Shown here piece after piece: positions 8,775-15,949 of a stretch of 48,676 nt of DNA. Under the pieces are notes generated by a model. The model saw only the letters and a list, made by a program, of their open reading frames with translations. It had not been told where the DNA came from and searched no databases. Made by a program: the position numbers and the translations under genes. The stretch comes from Ilumatobacter sp. (GTDB lineage Bacteria > Actinomycetota > Acidimicrobiia > Acidimicrobiales > Ilumatobacteraceae), in contig REDU01000102.1 of NCBI GenBank assembly GCA_007693335.1, positions 1 to 48,676 of the forward strand, in the 5' to 3' direction. Position 1 is the stretch's first letter; each line of letters opens with the position of its first letter.

Positions 8775-10124
8775 ATGGCATGGGACTTCGAGACCGAACC
8801 TGAATTCCAGGAGAAGCTGGACTGGATGAAGGGGTTCGTGCGCGACGAGATCATCCCGCTCGAGACCCTCGACGAGCAGTGGCGTTCCCCCGAAGGTCGC
8901 GACGTGTTCCGCCGCATCACCGATCCGCTGAAGGAGGAGGTCAAGCGCCAGGGCCTGTGGGCCGCGCATCTGCCGCCCGACATGGGCGGGCTCGGCTTCG
9001 GCCAGGTGAAGCTCGGCCTGATGCACGAGATCCTCGGTCAGTGCGTGTACGCGCCGGCGGTGTTCGGGAACCAGGCGCCCGACTCGGGCAACGCCGAACT
9101 GATCGCCGTCGGTGGCACCCGGGACCAGAAGGAGCGGTGGATGCAGCCGCTGCTCGAGGGCAAGTACCGGTCGTGCTTCTCGATGACCGAGCCCACCGCC
9201 GGCGCCGACCCCACGCTGCTGTCGACCCGGGCGGTGCGTGATGGCGACGAGTGGGTGATCAACGGGCACAAGTGGTTCTCGTCGAACGCGTCGATCGCCG
9301 ACTTCTTGATCGTGATGGCCCGCACCGGCGACGACGACCCCGAGCAGCCATCGCGATCGCGCGCCTACCAGGCGTTCTCGATGTTCATCGTTCCCGCCGA
9401 CACCCCGGGCGTGAACATCCTCCGCGACGTGCCGACCATGGGCGAACCCGACCACAAGACGGGTGAACCGGGCGGCCACGCCGAGATCATCTACGACGAC
9501 GTCCGCATCCCGTTCGACAACATCGTGGGCGGCGAGGCGGGCATCGGTCAGGGTTTCTCGCTGGCGCAGAAACGGCTCGGGCCGGGCCGGATCCACCATG
9601 CGATGCGGTGGCTGGGGCAGTCGCAGCGGGCGTTCGACCTGCTGTGTGAGCGGGCGCTCACCCGCTACACGCACGGGTCGATCCTGGCCGAGAAGCAGAT
9701 GATCCAGGACTGGGTGGCCGAGAGTTACGCCGAGCGTCAGGCCGCCCGTCTGCTCACGCTGCATGCCGCCTGGACGATGGATCAGCTCCACGCCGCCGGC
9801 AAGCACTACAGCGACGCCCGCGTCGAGATCGGCGTGATCAAGTTCTGGGGTGCCAAGGTGCTCTACAACGTGATCGACCGGGCCATCCAGATCCACGGCA
9901 GCCTCGGCTACACCACCGATCTGCCGCTCGAGTCGATGTACCGCGCCGCCCGTGCGGCTCGCATCTACGACGGGCCCGACGAGGTCCACAAGGTGACGGT
10001 GGCCCGCCAGGTGCTGAAGAACTACCGGGCGTCGGAGCCGTCGATCGAGCACGTCCCGACGCGCCGGGCCGCGGCGATCGAGAAGTTCGCCGACCACCTC
10101 GAATCGCTCACCCTCAACGAGTAG
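8775..10124 (+). CDS. acyl-CoA dehydrogenase, ACAD10/11-like
   Basis: A 449-residue FAD-dependent acyl-CoA dehydrogenase. The three ACAD domains are complete: an N-terminal helical domain (LKEEVKRQGLWAAHLPPDMGG), the middle beta domain (CFSMTEPTAGADPTLL, VINGHKWFSSNA) and the C-terminal helical domain. The motif IYDGPDEVHKVTVARQVLK is typical of the ACAD10/ACAD11 clade. An Asp occupies the position where medium-chain enzymes have the catalytic Glu (YEG), as expected in this clade. It probably oxidises long- or branched-chain or 4-hydroxyacyl-CoAs; no kinase domain is fused here. ATG 8775 follows TACGGT by seven bases. The gene converges with the PEBP lipoprotein gene, 14 bp away. Confidence 0.93.
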   Translation: MAWDFETEPEFQEKLDWMKGFVRDEIIPLETLDEQWRSPEGRDVFRRITDPLKEEVKRQGLWAAHLPPDMGGLGFGQVKLGLMHEILGQCVYAPAVFGNQAPDSGNAELIAVGGTRDQKERWMQPLLEGKYRSCFSMTEPTAGADPTLLSTRAVRDGDEWVINGHKWFSSNASIADFLIVMARTGDDDPEQPSRSRAYQAFSMFIVPADTPGVNILRDVPTMGEPDHKTGEPGGHAEIIYDDVRIPFDNIVGGEAGIGQGFSLAQKRLGPGRIHHAMRWLGQSQRAFDLLCERALTRYTHGSILAEKQMIQDWVAESYAERQAARLLTLHAAWTMDQLHAAGKHYSDARVEIGVIKFWGAKVLYNVIDRAIQIHGSLGYTTDLPLESMYRAARAARIYDGPDEVHKVTVARQVLKNYRASEPSIEHVPTRRAAAIEKFADHLESLTLNE

Positions 10125-10138
10125 GTCGGACTCGACCA

Positions 10139-10825
10139 CTAGCGCGAGTAGGTGCCGGTCATCACGGCCGACTCGAGCGCCAGCCCCTCGACCAGTGCTG
10201 CGGTGGCCGAACCGCTCTCGCCGTCGATGCCATCGAGCTGCTGGTCGAGCGCGTGGATCGCGAAGCGGTACGTGTGCTCGGAGCCCTCGGGCGGGCACGG
10301 TCCGCTCCAGCCGTCCACACCGAACGAGTTCGTCCGTTCGGTGGCCCCGAGCGGCACCTCACCCTCGAGGGTCGAGACCGTGGCCGGGTCGATGCCCGTC
10401 ACCACCCAGTGGACCGCGCCGGCGGTCTGCTCGTCGACCACCGTGATCGCGAGCTCGATCGTGCCGTCGGGAACGCCGGTCCAGGTGAGCGCCGGTGAGA
10501 GGTCGGCGCCGTCGCAGGCGTGCCGCTCGCTGATGGGGGCACCATCGCGCCACGCTGCGAACAGCTCGAACTCGGCGAAGTCGGGGAGTGTCTCGAGATC
10601 GCCGTCGAACGCATCATCGAACTCGTCGTCGGTCGGGAACTCGACCGGGCCGTCGAACTGTCCGGGTGGGGCCGTGGTGGGTGGTGGCACGTCGGGGGGT
10701 CGGAGCTCGCGCCCGTCGCCGGTCGCACACCCAGCGGCCACCGTCACCAGCGCCAGCGTCGATCCGAGCAACACCGCCAACGCACTGCGACGTCGGCGTG
10801 ACGGGTGACGGGCGGACCTGGGCAC
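10139..10825 (-). CDS. YbhB/YbcL-type PEBP (Raf kinase inhibitor-like) lipoprotein
   Basis: A 228-residue exported phosphatidylethanolamine-binding-protein homologue. The N-terminus is Arg-rich and followed by a hydrophobic segment ending AAGC, a plausible though weak lipobox. A Pro/Thr- and Asp-rich linker of about 50 residues precedes the PEBP domain. Domain marks are PISERHACDGADLSPALTW, the conserved AVHWVVTGID and a C-terminal YRFAIHALD. Bacterial YbhB proteins have no settled substrate. The GTG start at 10825 follows TACGCT (10833-10838) by seven bases. The gene diverges from mca, and the two -10 boxes are 4 bp apart. Confidence 0.87.
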   Translation of the reverse strand: MPRSARHPSRRRRSALAVLLGSTLALVTVAAGCATGDGRELRPPDVPPPTTAPPGQFDGPVEFPTDDEFDDAFDGDLETLPDFAEFELFAAWRDGAPISERHACDGADLSPALTWTGVPDGTIELAITVVDEQTAGAVHWVVTGIDPATVSTLEGEVPLGATERTNSFGVDGWSGPCPPEGSEHTYRFAIHALDQQLDGIDGESGSATAALVEGLALESAVMTGTYSR

Positions 10826-10832
10826 GTCTCGG

Positions 10833-10838
10833 AGCGTA
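10833..10838 (-). promoter_or_regulatory. -10 box, leaderless promoter of PEBP gene
   Basis: TACGCT on the minus strand, seven bases before GTG 10825 and 4 bp from the divergent mca box. Confidence 0.55.
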
Positions 10839-10842
10839 CCGA

Positions 10843-10848
10843 TAGCCT
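10843..10848 (+). promoter_or_regulatory. -10 box, leaderless promoter of mca
   Basis: TAGCCT seven bases before GTG 10856. Confidence 0.5.
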
Positions 10849-10855
10849 CGGCGTG

Positions 10856-11779
10856 GTGTCCGATCGCCTCACGCTGCTCTCCGTGCACGCCCATCCCGAC
10901 GACGAAGCGTCGAAGGGTGCGCCCACCGTCGCCAAGTACCACGCCGACGGCGTCCGCACCGTGCTGGTCTGCTGCACCGGGGGTGAGGAGGGAGACCTCC
11001 AGAACCCGTCGCTGCGCGAGCCGGGACAGCCGTTCCACGGACTCACCCCCGAGCAGGAGCGCGAGCTGGTGATCCAGATGCGTCCGGCCGAGCTGGCGGC
11101 CTCGGTCGCGGTGATCGGATTCGACGACGTCGTGATGTTCCCGTATCGCGATTCGGGCATGCCCGAATCGCCCAGCAACGAGCATCCCGAGTGCTTCCAC
11201 CAGGCCGATCTCGACGAGGCCACCGAGCGGCTGGTCGAGGTCATCCGCCGCGAGCGACCACAGGTGATCCTGACCTACGGCGACGACCAGCGTGGCTACC
11301 CGCATCCCGATCATCTCCGGGTGCACGACATCTCGGTGCTGGCGTTCGACCGAGCCGGCGATCCCGCGTGGTACCCCGACGCCGGCGAGGCGTTCCAGCC
11401 GTCGAAGCTGTACTACACGGCCTGGTCGAAAGCCCGCATCCTGGCGGTGCACGACGCCCTCATCGCCAAGTACGGCGAGTCGCCGTTCGACGAGAACTGG
11501 CTCGAACGCCCCGACATGGACCACCGCATCACCACCAAGCTCGACGTCGGGCCCTTCATGTTCGCCAGGTCGGGTGCGCTGCGCGCCCACGCCACCCAGG
11601 TCGATCCCGCCGCCGGCTTCTGGTTCGGTCTCGACGACGACGAACTGGCCGCGGTGTACCCGTGGGAGGACTGGATCCTCGCCCGGTCACTGGTGGGTCC
11701 CATCCCTGCGGGCGACGACGAGCGCGACCTGTTCGCCGGCGTCCTCACCGATGTCGGTGCCCGAACGGCCGGCTCGTGA
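10856..11779 (+). CDS. mca: mycothiol S-conjugate amidase (Mca), PIG-L deacetylase family
   Basis: A 307-residue zinc hydrolase of the LmbE/PIG-L fold. Mca cleaves mycothiol S-conjugates to mercapturic acids plus GlcN-inositol, detoxifying electrophiles. The metal site is SVHAHPDDEASKG at the N-terminus plus YPHPDHLRVHD. The long C-terminal part (SKLYYTAWSKARI, LRAHATQVDP, WEDWILARS) follows mycobacterial Mca closely. Distinction from MshB rests on this overall resemblance and on the absence of other mycothiol genes here. GTG 10856 fits the TAGCCT box; GTG 10853 and an ATG at 10805 are less likely, the latter lying inside the divergent PEBP promoter. A 78-residue gene overlaps its stop by 4 bp. 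Confidence 0.9.
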   Translation: MSDRLTLLSVHAHPDDEASKGAPTVAKYHADGVRTVLVCCTGGEEGDLQNPSLREPGQPFHGLTPEQERELVIQMRPAELAASVAVIGFDDVVMFPYRDSGMPESPSNEHPECFHQADLDEATERLVEVIRRERPQVILTYGDDQRGYPHPDHLRVHDISVLAFDRAGDPAWYPDAGEAFQPSKLYYTAWSKARILAVHDALIAKYGESPFDENWLERPDMDHRITTKLDVGPFMFARSGALRAHATQVDPAAGFWFGLDDDELAAVYPWEDWILARSLVGPIPAGDDERDLFAGVLTDVGARTAGS

Positions 11780-12012
11780 GCGTCCAGTACCGGGTCGTGG
11801 TCGCGAAGAAGGACGAGCGCATCGAGGGTCCGGACGATGCCGACGTGGTGATCACGGTGCCGATCGACGTGGCGACCGACGACCACTTCGACGCGCAGAT
11901 CGAATTCATGCGTGGCCGACTCAAGGCGAGCGGTCACACGGGCCAGCTCATCGACGTCCTCACGTCGGGTGCCGCAGCCGAGACGATCAGCCGTCTCGCA
12001 TCGCCGTCCTGA
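11776..12012 (+). CDS. small conserved-looking protein coupled to mca, function unknown
   Basis: A 78-residue soluble protein that I do not recognise. Its GTG start overlaps the mca stop in a GTGA quartet, which argues for translation by coupling. The sequence looks like a compact alpha/beta domain: YRVVVAKKDERI, then a DADVVITVPID strand, a helix ATDDHFDAQIEFMRGRLKASG, and a Ser/Ala-rich C-terminal helix. There are no cysteines, no signal and no membrane segment. The last 26 bp overlap the 3' end of the oppositely oriented YdjC gene. It may assist mycothiol-conjugate turnover, but this is inferred only from position. Confidence 0.65.
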   Translation: MSVQYRVVVAKKDERIEGPDDADVVITVPIDVATDDHFDAQIEFMRGRLKASGHTGQLIDVLTSGAAAETISRLASPS

Positions 12013-12859
12013 GCTCGCGGTAGCCGATCAGCTCGGCGCCCTGCTCGTCGAGCAAGCGGGGGAGCAGCGGGTCGGTCGTCACGAGCTCGAGATCGTCGAT
12101 CCACCCCTGGGCCGAGGCCGTGAGGGCGCGCACCTCCGGCGTGTCGACGGCGGGCTGGACATGGATCTCGGTCACCCCGGGTCGGAGCGATCCGACGGCC
12201 TCGTGCACCCGCTCGCGCGAGCCGGCGCGCCAGTCGTGGTCGAAGTGGTCGGGGAAGACGATGCCCTCGTCGATGGCCAGCTGCCGGAACGGGAAGCCGG
12301 CCTGCTCGGTCGAGACGGTCGACGGCAGGCGGATCGGCAGCTGGTAGTCGACGGCCAGGTCGAGGTAGACGTCGAAGAACTCGGGCCGCAGCGTGATGGC
12401 GGTGAGATGTGGTGCGAGGTGGGTGACGTCGAGCCCCCAGGCGAGCGCCCGATCGACCTGGGCGCGGAGCTCTCGCCGGACCTCGTCGGGATCGGCGTGC
12501 TCCCACAGGTCGCCGAGATTGCGCGGGAACCCACCCTCACCCGACTGCAGCGACGGGGCGTGCGTGATGGGACCCCAGCGGTACACGGCGTGCTCGGCGT
12601 TGAGGGTGAGGTGCACCCCGAGATCGTCATCGGCTCGGGCCTCACCGGCGGCGTGGAGTGACCAGGGTGCGGGCACCATCAGCGATGCGCAGGTGGCGAG
12701 GCCGTCGCGCAGCGCCCGGAACACCCCCACGTTGGCGGCATGGCACGAACCGAGGTCGTCGCACGAGATGATCACGAGCTTGGCGTCGGGGGACCGCCCG
12801 AGCCGTTCGGCGAGGGTACCGGCGGAGGTGTTCCCGGGCGTCACAGGGGAGTCGGCCAC
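11987..12859 (-). CDS. YdjC/ChbG-family carbohydrate deacetylase
   Basis: A 290-residue member of the YdjC/ChbG family, metal-dependent deacetylases of N-acetylated oligosaccharides such as chitobiose, with a polysaccharide-deacetylase-like barrel. Metal residues are in LVIISCDDLGSCHAAN (two Asp), the DLGVHLTLNAEH histidine and THLAPHLTAI. A short N-terminal region rich in Thr, Ser and Gly precedes the barrel. GTG 12859 follows TAGCGT (12867-12872) by seven bases; the in-frame ATG at 13012 lies inside the divergent cupin gene and is discounted. The gene overlaps the mca-linked small gene tail to tail. The sugar substrate is unknown. Confidence 0.86.
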   Translation of the reverse strand: MADSPVTPGNTSAGTLAERLGRSPDAKLVIISCDDLGSCHAANVGVFRALRDGLATCASLMVPAPWSLHAAGEARADDDLGVHLTLNAEHAVYRWGPITHAPSLQSGEGGFPRNLGDLWEHADPDEVRRELRAQVDRALAWGLDVTHLAPHLTAITLRPEFFDVYLDLAVDYQLPIRLPSTVSTEQAGFPFRQLAIDEGIVFPDHFDHDWRAGSRERVHEAVGSLRPGVTEIHVQPAVDTPEVRALTASAQGWIDDLELVTTDPLLPRLLDEQGAELIGYRELRTAMRDG

Positions 12860-12866
12860 GACCGCG

Positions 12867-12872
12867 ACGCTA
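12867..12872 (-). promoter_or_regulatory. -10 box, leaderless promoter of YdjC/ChbG gene
   Basis: TAGCGT on the minus strand. It shares the centre of the palindrome GCTAGC (12869-12874) with a possible plus-strand box TAGCGG (12871-12876) for the cupin gene. Confidence 0.5.
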
Positions 12873-12893
12873 GCGGCGTGCGAGGATGCGCCG

Positions 12894-13325
12894 GTGACCC
12901 CCGACGAGATCATCGAGTCGCTCGACCTCCGCCCCCATCCGGAGGGCGGACAGTACGTGGAGACCTGGCGTGGCGCCGACGGTCCCGATGGCAGGTCCGT
13001 GGGGACGGCCATCTACTACCTGCTCCGGGCCGGGGAGCGTTCGCACTGGCACCGGGTGGACGCCACCGAGCTGTGGCTGTTCCACGCCGGTGGCCCGATC
13101 ACCATCGACGTGGCGGACGATCACGGCAACGCCGAGCGCACGCTGCTCGGCCCCGACATCGCCGGCGGAGAGCGGCCACAGCTGGTGATCGCCGCCGGCG
13201 CGTGGCAGACCGCCACGCCGATGGGATCGTGGACACTCGTGAGCTGCATCGTGACGCCCGGCTTCGAGTTCGAGGGCTTCGAGCTGGCCCCCGCCGGGTG
13301 GCAGCCCGGGTCACCGCTCGGCTGA
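12894..13325 (+). CDS. cupin domain protein, DUF985/cupin_5 family
   Basis: A 143-residue single-domain cupin of the DUF985 family. The N-terminal LDLRPHPEGGQYVETWR, the central AIYYLLRAGERSHWHRVDATELWLFHAGGP and the C-terminal GAWQTATPMGSWTLVSCIVTPGFEFEGFEL are all family hallmarks. The SHWHRVD histidines and the following Glu form a likely metal or sugar site. Members are often described as possible epimerase-like or binding proteins; no reaction can be assigned. The start is GTG 12894, preceded at about 9 bp by GAGG as a possible Shine-Dalgarno. It diverges from the YdjC gene across 34 bp and converges with the thiolase gene. Confidence 0.87.
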   Translation: MTPDEIIESLDLRPHPEGGQYVETWRGADGPDGRSVGTAIYYLLRAGERSHWHRVDATELWLFHAGGPITIDVADDHGNAERTLLGPDIAGGERPQLVIAAGAWQTATPMGSWTLVSCIVTPGFEFEGFELAPAGWQPGSPLG

Positions 13326-13343
13326 CCGCCGGGGTCGGGTGCC

Positions 13344-14525
13344 TCAGATTCGTTCGATCACGGTGCCGGTGCCGAGACCGCCACCGCAGCACATCGACAC
13401 GAGGCCGTGGCGACCATCGATGCGCTCGAGTTCGTAGAGGGCCTTGGTGAGCAGGAACGCGCCGGTGCCGCCGAGGGGATGACCCAGAGCGATGGCGCCG
13501 CCGTTGGGGTTCGTCGTCTCGGGATCGGCACCCACCTCCTTGGCCCAGGCGAGCACCACCGAGGCGAAGGCCTCGTTGATCTCGAAGGTGTCGATGTCGT
13601 CGATCGACAGGCCGGTGCGCTCGAGCAGGCGCTGGGTGGCGTCGATCGGGCCGGTGAGCATGAGCACCGGATCGACCCCCACGAGACAGGTGTCGACGAT
13701 GCGGGCCCGCGGCGTGAGGCCGAGCGCTGCTGCCTTCTCCTCGGTCATCATCAGCACGGCAGCGGCGCCGTCGGAGATCTGCGAGGAGTTGCCGGCGGTG
13801 TGCACGCCGTCTTCGCGTGCGACGGGCTTGAGCGACGCGAGCTTCTCGAGCGAGGTCTCGCGCAGTCCCTCGTCCCGCTCGACGGTGTGGGTGCTGCCCG
13901 TCGGCTCGCCGTTCTCGTCGACGTCGGGCGCCTCGACCGGGATCCACTGGCCGTCGAAGCGGCCCTCGGCCCACGCCCGGGCGGCACGCTCCTGTGAGGC
14001 GAGCCCGAACCGATCGGTGTCGTCACGGGTGATGCCCCACTTCTCGGCGATGCGCTCCGCCCCCTCGAACTGGGACGTCATCTCGTACTGGCCGAAGTAG
14101 GGCTTGGGGATCGGAACGCCGAGGCCCAGCTTCTTGGAGCTGTTGCTGCCGATCGGGATGCGGCTCATGATCTCCACACCACAGGCGACGGCCACGTCGA
14201 CCACGCCCGAGCCCACGAGGGACGCCGCGAGGTTGGTGGCCTGCTGGCTCGAGCCGCACTGGGTGTCGACGGTGGTGGCGGCGGTGGTGAGCGGGAGGCC
14301 GGCCGACAGCCAGGCCGTGCGGGTGACGTTGAAGCTCTGCTCGCCCACCTGGCTCACACAGCCACCGACCACCTGGCCGACCTCGGCCGGGTCGATGCCC
14401 GAGCGCTCGATCACGGCGGCCTGCACTCGGGCGAGCACCTCGGCCGGGTGCATGGTGGACAGGCCACCGCCACGGCGTCCGATGGGGGTGCGGACGGCAT
14501 CGACGATCACGACGTTGTTCGACAT
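13344..14525 (-). CDS. acetyl-CoA C-acyltransferase (thiolase)
   Basis: A 393-residue thiolase catalysing CoA-dependent cleavage of 3-ketoacyl-CoA, the last step of beta-oxidation, or the reverse condensation. Catalytic residues are C90 in VDTQCGSSQQA, H349 in ALGHPLGGTGA and C379 in MCCGGGLGTG, with the NEAF motif in FEINEAFASV. Length and motifs suggest the degradative FadA-type group; the TQCGSSQQA form is shared with actinobacterial sterol and branched-acid thiolases. It has its own -10 box, TAAGCT at 14533-14538, seven bases before ATG 14525, overlapping the end of the nitrobindin gene just upstream. Confidence 0.93.
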   Translation of the reverse strand: MSNNVVIVDAVRTPIGRRGGGLSTMHPAEVLARVQAAVIERSGIDPAEVGQVVGGCVSQVGEQSFNVTRTAWLSAGLPLTTAATTVDTQCGSSQQATNLAASLVGSGVVDVAVACGVEIMSRIPIGSNSSKKLGLGVPIPKPYFGQYEMTSQFEGAERIAEKWGITRDDTDRFGLASQERAARAWAEGRFDGQWIPVEAPDVDENGEPTGSTHTVERDEGLRETSLEKLASLKPVAREDGVHTAGNSSQISDGAAAVLMMTEEKAAALGLTPRARIVDTCLVGVDPVLMLTGPIDATQRLLERTGLSIDDIDTFEINEAFASVVLAWAKEVGADPETTNPNGGAIALGHPLGGTGAFLLTKALYELERIDGRHGLVSMCCGGGLGTGTVIERI

Positions 14526-14532
14526 GCTCCCG

Positions 14533-14538
14533 AGCTTA
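14533..14538 (-). promoter_or_regulatory. -10 box, leaderless promoter of thiolase gene
   Basis: TAAGCT on the minus strand, seven bases before ATG 14525; it overlaps the nitrobindin stop codon. Confidence 0.5.
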
Positions 14539-15057
14539 CGGAGCGACCACCCGCCGGAGAGAAGCGGCGAGGTGGTGCGTCATCGGCTCGCCCACGGCGG
14601 CCATCCGCAGCGTGTAGTCGAGGGTGTCGCCCTGCAGCCGGAAGGTGCGCTCGAGTCCGGTGACCGACTGCGCGGTCGGCGTGAGCCCGATCATCGTGGA
14701 GACGAGTTCGATCACGGTCACGCCGGCCGTGTCGTCGGTCGGGACGACGCGCACGGAACCGGTGGCGATCTCGGTCACGCCGGTCGGGTGGGCCAGTACC
14801 AATTCGACGCGCTCGGGGGCGACGGCCCGCCAGTAGCCCGTCTCGGCGTGCAGCGGCCGACCGTCGTCGCCGGCCCGGGTCCGCTGGCCGTAGGTCAGGA
14901 ACGGCTTGCCCACGTGACCGAACGTGACCTCCTCGGTGTAGGAGAACGTGTCGATCGTCGGGTACTCGCCGGTGCCCTCACCGCGCCAGGAGCCCACCAG
15001 ACCGGTGAGGAGCCCGATGTCGGGGTGGAGAGGAGGATGGCGTTGCGGGTCGCTCAT
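14536..15057 (-). CDS. nitrobindin/THAP4-like heme-binding beta-barrel (peroxynitrite isomerase family)
   Basis: A 173-residue FABP-like beta-barrel of the nitrobindin family (formerly DUF1794), which binds ferric heme and converts peroxynitrite to nitrate. The family signature is LVGSWRGEGTGEYPTI near residue 20, with FSYTEEVTFGHVGKPFLTY and ETGYWR following. The C-terminal MTHHLAASLRRV carries the His expected to be the proximal heme ligand. ATG 15057 follows TACGGT (15065-15070) by seven bases; a GAGGG stretch between them could also act as a Shine-Dalgarno. The gene lies 10 bp upstream of the thiolase gene and diverges from nudC. Confidence 0.87.
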   Translation of the reverse strand: MSDPQRHPPLHPDIGLLTGLVGSWRGEGTGEYPTIDTFSYTEEVTFGHVGKPFLTYGQRTRAGDDGRPLHAETGYWRAVAPERVELVLAHPTGVTEIATGSVRVVPTDDTAGVTVIELVSTMIGLTPTAQSVTGLERTFRLQGDTLDYTLRMAAVGEPMTHHLAASLRRVVAP

Positions 15058-15064
15058 GGCCCTC

Positions 15065-15070
15065 ACCGTA
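15065..15070 (-). promoter_or_regulatory. -10 box of nitrobindin gene
   Basis: TACGGT on the minus strand, seven bases before ATG 15057. Confidence 0.5.
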
Positions 15071-15117
15071 CGACGACCGAGCCGAGTCGGGCGGTGCAGC
15101 CGTGCTACGCAACGGGG

Positions 15118-15909
15118 GTGGACGAGTTCGCACCGCTCAACGTTCCCCTCGAGACCCACCAGGGCGCCCACCGGTACGCCCACGTGGTGGGGACGTCGGT
15201 GTGGCTGCACGATCGGCCGATCGACCCGGGATGGGCGGCCCACTTCATCGGCCTCGTCTCCGGCACCGCCTGGTGGGCCGTCGACGTGCCGCACGGCGAT
15301 GACCCCAGCGATGGTGCCGCGGTGGATCTCTACGGGTTCCACGGGCGATCGAGCGAGGCCGAGTGGTTGGCGGCCGGCCGCGCGGTGCAGATCGTCGAGT
15401 GGGCACGGACCCACCGGTTCTGCGGGCGTTGCGGCACGCCGACGGGGCCCGCGCCGAGGGAGCGGGCCATGCAGTGCCCCGACTGTGGTCTGCTCGCGTA
15501 CCCGCGGGTGGCGCCCGCGATGATCACGCTCGTCACCCGTGGCGATCCGGGTCGCGATCAGGAGGCGCTGCTGGCCCGGGGCGTGCAGTGGAAGGTGCCG
15601 ATGTACTCGTGTCTGGCGGGTTTCGTCGAGCCCGGCGAGTCGCTCGAGGCCGCGGTGCACCGCGAGGTGACCGAGGAGGTTGGCATCGTGGTCGTGAACG
15701 CCACGTACCGGGCCAGCCAGCCCTGGCCGTTCCCCCACAGTCTGATGGTGGGCTTTCGCGCCGAGTACCAGTCGGGTGAGATCGAGTGCGACCCGAGCGA
15801 GATCGCCGAGGCCGGGTGGTACCGACGCGACCAGCTCCCGATGGTGCCCCCGGGCATCTCCATCGCTCGTCGTCTCATCGACGAATGGATGGGCGAGGGC
15901 GACACCTGA
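15118..15909 (+). CDS. nudC: NAD(+)/NADH diphosphatase NudC
   Basis: A 263-residue Nudix hydrolase that cleaves NADH to NMNH and AMP, and in some bacteria removes NAD caps from RNA. Domain order is a beta-rich N-terminal region, a zinc ribbon (C102, C105, C120, C123), then the Nudix domain with the full box GFVEPGESLEAA...REVTEEVGI at 168-190. It is followed by SQPWPFP at 200-206, the array that marks NADH-specific NudC enzymes. GTG 15118 was chosen because translation upstream would run into the divergent nitrobindin promoter; a near-consensus -10 (TACGCA, 15106-15111) lies six bases before it. A hairpin follows the stop. Confidence 0.93.
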   Translation: MDEFAPLNVPLETHQGAHRYAHVVGTSVWLHDRPIDPGWAAHFIGLVSGTAWWAVDVPHGDDPSDGAAVDLYGFHGRSSEAEWLAAGRAVQIVEWARTHRFCGRCGTPTGPAPRERAMQCPDCGLLAYPRVAPAMITLVTRGDPGRDQEALLARGVQWKVPMYSCLAGFVEPGESLEAAVHREVTEEVGIVVVNATYRASQPWPFPHSLMVGFRAEYQSGEIECDPSEIAEAGWYRRDQLPMVPPGISIARRLIDEWMGEGDT

Positions 15910-15948
15910 CGGTCGCCAGGGTGTGCGGCGTGCCGTCGGAAGGTGTCG
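15900..15948. terminator. bidirectional hairpin between nudC and the subtilase gene
   Basis: CGACACCT (15900-15907) pairs exactly with AGGTGTCG (15941-15948), and GACGG (15908-15912) with CCGTC (15933-15937), leaving a 3-nt bulge. The stop codon of nudC lies in the stem. There is no U-tract, as is usual in high-GC actinobacteria. Confidence 0.45.
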
Positions 15949-15949
15949 A

